64,000 nt of DNA from Dendrobium chrysotoxum (lineage: Eukaryota > Streptophyta > Magnoliopsida > Asparagales > Orchidaceae), in the NCBI GenBank assembly GCA_019925795.1, contig CM034315.1, forward strand, positions 23,231,867 through 23,295,866, in the 5' to 3' direction. The notes under the pieces are model-generated. The model was not told the DNA's origin. It did not search any database and was given only the letters and a program-made list of their open reading frames with translations. Of the stretch, positions 58,992-64,000 are shown in pieces (the first letter of the stretch is position 1; every line of letters begins with the position of its first letter). The position numbers were made by a program, and so were the translations under genes.

Positions 58992-61319
58992 ATGTTTGAA
59001 AGAAAAATGAGCTCTGCTGGTGGTGGGAGTGGATTAGGTGAAGGTTCAAAAGAGCCATCTGTAGAAACTGATAAGCCCTTATGGATTCATGTTACAAAGT
59101 TAGGAAAAACTTCTGAAGGAGGAGAGAATGTGTCATTCTAATGAAATTATTGTAATGGCACCTACAAAGGATCTTATTCTAGGGTGAAAGCACATCTACT
59201 TAAGATTTCTAGTCACGGAATTAAAATGTGTCCTAAGATTACTACGTCGCAGTTGATTGAATTGAACAAACAAGCTGATGAAGCTGAATCTAGGATCAAA
59301 AGGGTACTTCCTAAAGAGATACCTTTGCCATCTACCCATGGTTCATCCCACACTTCTTCCTCATCTGTTAGAGTTGATCATTCATTATCATATAGAAGTG
59401 AAGATATGATTCAAAGAAAAGAAAAGGAGTTGCCAGTAATGCTTTAGAGAAGGCTTTTAACATGCAACAGCGAGAGGAATTTGATGGTGAAATTGCAAGG
59501 ATGTTTTTTTCAGCGGGACTTCCTTTCAACCTTGTAAGAAATCCTCATTACAAGAATACATTCACTTTTGCATGTAATAACAACCTTGCAGGTTATGTTC
59601 CACCTGGCTACAATGCAATAAGATCAAAATTATTGGAAAGGGAAAAAGCACATATTGAAGCATTGCTTGAACCAACAAAAAGAGTGTGGAAAGAAAAAGG
59701 TGTCACTTTGATGTGTGATGGTTGGACTAATCCTCAAAGAAGACCACTCATTAATTTCATGACTGTTACAGAGAATTACCCAATGTTTATTAAAGCTGTG
59801 AATTGTGAAGGAGAATACAAGGATAAATATTTCATTGCCAATTTGATTAAAGAGGTGATAGTCATTATTGGGCCTTCAAATGTTGTGCAGGTTATTACAG
59901 ATAATGCACCGGTGTGTAGAGTTACAGGATTGTTGGTAGAGCAAACTTATCCTCATATATTCTGAACTCCATGTGTTGTTCACACTTTAAATCTTGCTCT
60001 AAAAAATATTTGTGCAGTAAAGAATACAGAGGCAAATGAAATCATATATGCTGAATGTCATTGGATAACAGTAGTTGCAAAGATTTCTAGATGATGCTGT
60101 TTTGATCAAAAATTTCAGTATGAACCACTCAATGAGATTTTCAATGTTTAATGATTTCTCACATTTGAGAATGTTAGCTGTTGCTGAAACTCGTTTTGTC
60201 TCTGTAATAATCATGTTGAGAAGATTCAAACAAATAAAAAAAGCTTTTCAATCTATGGTGATTAGTGAGAAGTGGTCTTGTTATCGAGAAGATGATGTTG
60301 GGAAAGCAAGATATGTGAAAGAAAAGGTCTTAGATGATTTGTGGTGGGATGATGTAGATTACATTTTGTCTTTCACTGATCCGATTTAAGATATGTTGAG
60401 AGAGGCTGACACAAATAAATCATGCCTACATTTGATTTATGAGATATGGGACTCTATGTTAGCAAAAGTGAAAGAAATTATATACAGACATGAAAGAAAG
60501 TCACATAATGAAGACTCAAATTTTTAGAGGATTATCTATACCATTCTTGAGGATAGGTGGACCAAAAGCAACACACCTCTGCATTGTTTGGCCCATTCAT
60601 TAAATCCAAGGTACATTTGTATTCATCTTTTAAATTAATTTTAAATTTTTTAGTAAATGAATAAATAATTTTATATGTTTTGTATTATTTGAAGGTATTC
60701 AAGTAAAGAATGGCTTCAAGAAGACCCTCAACATGTCTCACCACAAAAAGATTTAGAAGTGTCAAATATGAGAAAGATATGCTTGAAATGATATTTTCCA
60801 AATGAGGAGAGAAGAAAGATTAATATAGAACTTGCAAAGTTCTTTGGATATTTAGAGGATTTTGGTGATCAAGAATCTTTGGTTGATAGATGGAGGATGG
60901 ATCCAAAAATGTGGTGGTTGATTCATGGAGCTTCAGCACCGCTTCTTCAAAGAATAGCAATAAAACTTCTTGGTCAAGTATCATCCTCTTCTTGTTGTGA
61001 GAGAAATTGGAGCACATACTCATTTATTCAATCGATGAAGAGGAATCAAATAACTCCACAACGAGCTAAAGATTTAGTTTATGTGCATACAAATCTTTAT
61101 TTTCTATCAAGGAAGACCCCACTTTATATGACAGGTGATAATAAGATGTGGGATGTTGCTGGAGATGGGTTCGAGTGCCTTGATGATATGAGATTATTGG
61201 AGGTTGCAAATATTTCTCTAGATGAACCAGAATTGGAAGCAATGATATTCAATGATGATGATATTGAAGGCCAAAGACCAACCTCTGAATCTAATTCTAT
61301 CATTCCCTCTATTGAGTAG
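58992..61319 (+). pseudogene. hAT transposase (BED finger, DUF659, dimerisation domain), broken
   Basis: The enzyme would cut and reinsert hAT elements. It starts at ATG 58992 (or 59007) after an acceptor-like tttcactag. The BED finger follows at 59080-59250 (PLWIHVTKL, then NYCNGTYKGSYSRVKAHLL); two adjacent stops TAA TGA at 59139-59144 replace the residues expected before its first Cys. The catalytic DUF659 region runs 59460-60060 (REEFDGEIARMFFSAGLPFN, WKEKGVTLMCDGWTN, VVQVITDNAPVC). TGA at 59963-59965 stands where the family has Trp (HIF-W-TPCVVHTLNLALK). Further stops lie at 60387 and 60525, with frameshifts near 59440 and 60090. An 84-bp intron fits at 60611-60694 (ccaag|gtacat ... tttgaag|gtattc), restoring LNPRYSSKEW. 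The dimerisation domain is clear at 60910-61010 (WWLIHGASAPLLQRIAIKLL, SSSSCCERNWS). Stop TAG at 61317. Confidence 0.9.
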
Positions 61320-61502
61320 TTGAACATTCATGTTGTACTAAATGATTTTTTGCTTATATTTTTGTGATTGTACTAGATATTTTGTACTAAACATTTTAAT
61401 GTTATAAGCTAAACAAGTCCTCATGATATTGATTTATTATTGCTTACCATTTTCAATATGGTGTCACCTTTATTTCTATATATTATATTAAAAAAATTAT
61501 TA

Positions 61503-61591
61503 TGCCGTGTCCACGCTGCACCCGTGTCCTATATTTCTAAAAAATGCCGTGTCCCGTGTCCCGTGTCCGTGTCGTGTCCGTGTCGGTGCGC
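61503..61591. repeat. hAT right subterminal repeats and terminal inverted repeat
   Basis: gccgtgtccacgc, cccgtgtcc, gccgtgtcccgtgtcccgtg and tccgtgtcgtgtccgtgtcg lead to the end gtgtcggtgcgc. The order of words mirrors the left end and the derivative at 63620. Confidence 0.8.
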
Positions 61592-61599
61592 CTATCATC

Positions 61600-63267
61600 C
61601 AACAAAGGCATATTGTCCAAATTATTCTACAATGCTTATTTAGTAATTATGTTAGGTATCAAGAGAACATATTTCAGCAAAAAAAAAACTTACAATATTG
61701 CGCTTGAATCACCAAACATATGAAAAAAACTATCCCATTCCATGTTTAAAAGTGAGCTGACAATCAAAACATTAAAAGAAAACATAAGTCATGGACCTAT
61801 ATGCAACCTCCAAATAATTTACGAAAACAATTTTGAGGAACCATAGCTCTAACGATAAAACTTGACTCAAAGTTATAAGCCCAAATTCTAATTTCCTTAA
61901 AATATTGATTATTTCCAAAGATTGGCATTTTCCAAAGATTGGCATCTAACTTGAGTTTCATTTTCTTCCACTAAACCTAAAGTTTGGGGCGATGGCTACA
62001 TGCAATAGCCATGATGTAGATGTCTGGCTTTTTTAACTCAAGACGCATATGCAATGTAGCTAAGCAAGTTCAAAAACTTCATGCTACATTATTTTTTTTT
62101 GGCTAAACTTGGGGCATATGCCCACAGTGGTCCAACCTCAAGATATTTTAATAATTTGAAGTCTCAAGCATCTCTTAATCTCCACATACTCTTCAAAATT
62201 GGTTCGAGCAAGCACACGTGATGTCATGCGCATGGTAGGTCAAAGTGCCTAAATGGCGGCTAAAGAATATGACTCAAGCAACATGATCATAAATGATGGA
62301 CTATGGATGCAACATTACGTGATATCGCCGAAACGTCGTTTATTCGTAAAACGAACTTTGTTGTTGTATCTGGAATGTCAAAAATACAAATGAATGATAA
62401 TAATAACTGGAAATTATACATAATTAAATTTTAAAAAATATGCTATCCTATCAAATCCCTTGATCGAATCAACTGCCTAATATCCTTGTGGTGTAGCAAT
62501 GAATCCTTCTTAATCACATGAGTACAATAAAAAGAATAAAAAAAATTCTACTCAAACTTTTAATCACTTGTTATATCCTCTTCATGCAAGAGAAGCCCAA
62601 GCCCAACACGACAGGAAAACCTATAAACCTAAATACATATTGGTGTAATCTGAGCATGGTATGGAAACTTATATTTAACTCGTGTAGGTGCCCGAAGACC
62701 CCACGTGCTTTTGATAAGCATGTTAAGTAGAAGACCACTAATTGCAGTGTCATTTAACACCGACCATCCCGCTTCTGTATAAGCATGGTGGGAAGGCCTT
62801 AACACTAATCGCCCAACGTGGAGGGAGATGCCAAAAAAATGCCAAAATTAAGTCTAATAGGGCTCATAGGGAACCGTTGAAAAAAAGAAATAAATAACTT
62901 GCACGACTAAAAAGCAATGAAACAAAATTATAAATGTACCCCTAGGATAATAATACGAATATTAAAATACAACATTCGTTGCTTGAAATGAATATAATTG
63001 AATACAACCTAGGGACTTGTAACACCTCGCCTGCGAGTAAAAGCAGGGGACTTATAATGAACAAGGCAACTTACCTACAAGCAAGAATATAATTTTTCTG
63101 ACTCTGATCAAACATGCAAATCATACCACTCTAGAAAAGAAATCTATGATCATCCTTGTTTGCCTTCAATGCCATCGGATACTCAACACACATACAAGCA
63201 GATAGAAGGCCTACTGTAAGCCTCAAAATGAAACTTTGTACACCTTCCAATAGCAAATACTTGTACA
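61600..63267. other. Non-coding; part related to the 48-kb repeat family
   Basis: 61600-62680 has no recognised feature. 62690-63070 follows the same order of words as 48340-49020: gaagaccccacgtgc, gaagaccact, gtgtcatttaacaccgacca, gcatggtgggaaggcc, gggagatgcc and later agcaggggactt. The open frames on both strands are short and unrecognised. Confidence 0.5.
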
Positions 63268-63275
63268 AAAATAAT

Positions 63276-63619
63276 CAACAACAACAACAAGCCTTTATCC
63301 CACTATGTGGGGTCGGCTACATGAATCCTTTTTTCTCCATTGTGTCCCGTTAAGAGTCAAATTCTCATCTAAATCTAATAAAGAAATGACATTTCTAATA
63401 TTTTCTAACCAAGCCTTTTTAGGACTACCTCTACCTTTCTTAACATAAGTCAAATCTAATACATCTACTTTCCTAACCGGGTCATCAAAAGGCCGCCGTT
63501 TTATGTAACCAAACCAACTAAGGCGACTCTCTCTAATCTTATCTTCCATTGGAGCTACTCCAACCTTTTCAAGTATATGCTCATTTTGTATCCTGTCTCT
63601 AAGAGTAAAGCCACTCATC
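63276..63619 (-). mobile_element. RTE LINE 3' part, interrupted by an hAT derivative
   Basis: On the minus strand the sequence runs from SGFTLRDRIQNEHILEKVGV (63618-63560) through VAPMEDKIRESRLSWFGYIK, DDPVRKVDVLDLTYVKKGRG and LDLDENLTLNGTQWRKK to the tail of ttg repeats at 63292-63276. This 107-codon stretch is open, the best preserved of the four RTE copies. It stops at 63619 exactly where the hAT end begins. The upstream half is expected beyond the hAT insertion, outside the window. Confidence 0.88.
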
Positions 63620-64000
63620 TAAGATGCACCGACACGGACACGGCGACACGGACACGACACGACACGGACACGGGACACAGCATTTTTTAAAAATATAGGA
63701 CACGGGTGCGGCGTGGACACGGCATAATAATTTTTTTAATATAATATATAAAAATAAAGGTGACACTATATTGGAAATGGTAAGCAATAATAAATTAATG
63801 TCATGAGAACTTGTTTAGCTTATAACATAAAAATGTTTAGTACAAAATGTCTAGTACAATCACAAAAATATAAGCAAAAAATCATTTAGTACAACATGAA
63901 TGTTCAACTACTCAATAGAGGGAATGATAGAATTAGATTCAGAAGTTGGAAAAAATAAAGGCTTAATAAATTATTGCAATATATCAAATCCCTAAACATA
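63620..64000 (-). mobile_element. Internally deleted hAT derivative (partial, runs off window)
   Basis: Reverse-complement copy of the hAT at 58029-61591. 63620-63949 matches its right end back to about 61278, with about 12 differences over some 310 bp. Then 63950-64000 matches 58980 down to about 58930. So about 2.3 kb (58981-61279), nearly the whole transposase gene, is missing, with a CC shared at the joint. It begins taagatgcaccgacac directly after cactcatc (63612-63619), the likely 8-bp target in the RTE LINE. It could not move by itself but keeps the ends a transposase needs. Confidence 0.88.

Larger units (their letters stand above)
58029..61591 (+). mobile_element. hAT DNA transposon, full length, broken transposase
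   Basis: A 3563-bp element with the 8-bp target duplication ctatcatc on both sides (58021-58028 and 61592-61599), the size expected for hAT. The ends carry tgcaccgacac at 58033-58043 and its reverse complement at the other end (gtgtcggtgc, 61580-61589). The right extremity is a few bases shorter than in the derivative at 63620. Subterminal regions are crowded with cggacac/gtgtccg words. Between them lies one plus-strand transposase gene, disabled. Confidence 0.92.

Noticed and set aside
61440..61643. Open frame repeated at 63599-63787 that might be a small shared gene
   Set aside because: Both are the terminal region of the same hAT read on opposite strands of the window, so the likeness reflects transposon ends.

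Overview
The window is nuclear DNA of a flowering plant. It is AT-rich and gene-poor, and almost everything identifiable is a transposable element or a decayed remnant of one: Ty3/gypsy (Athila-type and Tat-type), Ty1/copia, RTE-type and L1-type LINEs, hAT DNA transposons and a Tourist-like MITE. The long LTRs with tandem repeats inside them and the long insert-filled stretches recall large monocot genomes, but no marker gene fixes the species. No intact transposon protein was found. Every pol, gag or transposase reading frame carries stops or frameshifts.

Layout. 1-2.7 kb: AT-rich, no recognised gene. 2.7-8.85 kb: a minus-strand gypsy pol (reverse transcriptase, RNase H, integrase) split by a plus-strand RTE LINE (about 6425-8213) and by a poly(A)-tailed retro-insertion (2885-4019). 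9.8-18.85 kb: two minus-strand Athila-like elements side by side, one with two LTRs and a deleted pol, the other reduced to its 5' LTR and gag. 19.63-24.79 kb: a complete copia-type element with 1.4-kb LTRs, a 5-bp target duplication and only a broken gag. 24.8-31.7 kb: a possible gypsy LTR end with primer site, a (TA)n tract and the 3' half of an L1-type LINE with an RNase H domain. 31.74-32.91 kb: a minus-strand solo LTR. 33.66-40.65 kb: a complete non-coding LTR element (LARD type) of a related family, with tandem arrays in both its LTRs and its interior.

40.7-47.5 kb: two 5'-truncated RTE copies with target duplications, a possible MITE end, and the two best candidates for host-gene sequence: a 3'-terminal exon for a membrane protein (minus, 42485-42638) and a GC-rich exon-like block (47.26-47.55 kb). 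48-53 kb: a non-coding repeat family with a 270-bp tandem duplication and recurring small hairpins, then an unidentified exon-like ORF at 53.2-53.9 kb. 54-57 kb: a Tat-like gypsy integrase remnant (minus), GC-rich blocks and a Tourist-like MITE. 58.03-61.59 kb: a full-length but broken hAT transposon with an 8-bp target duplication. 62.7-64 kb: more of the 48-kb family, then an RTE LINE (minus) interrupted by an internally deleted copy of the same hAT, which runs off the window.

There is no operon or pathway here. The interactions are nested insertions and probable parasitism: gag-only and non-coding LTR elements and a deleted hAT would all need proteins supplied from elsewhere. All calls come from reading the sequence and recalled family motifs; no database search was possible.
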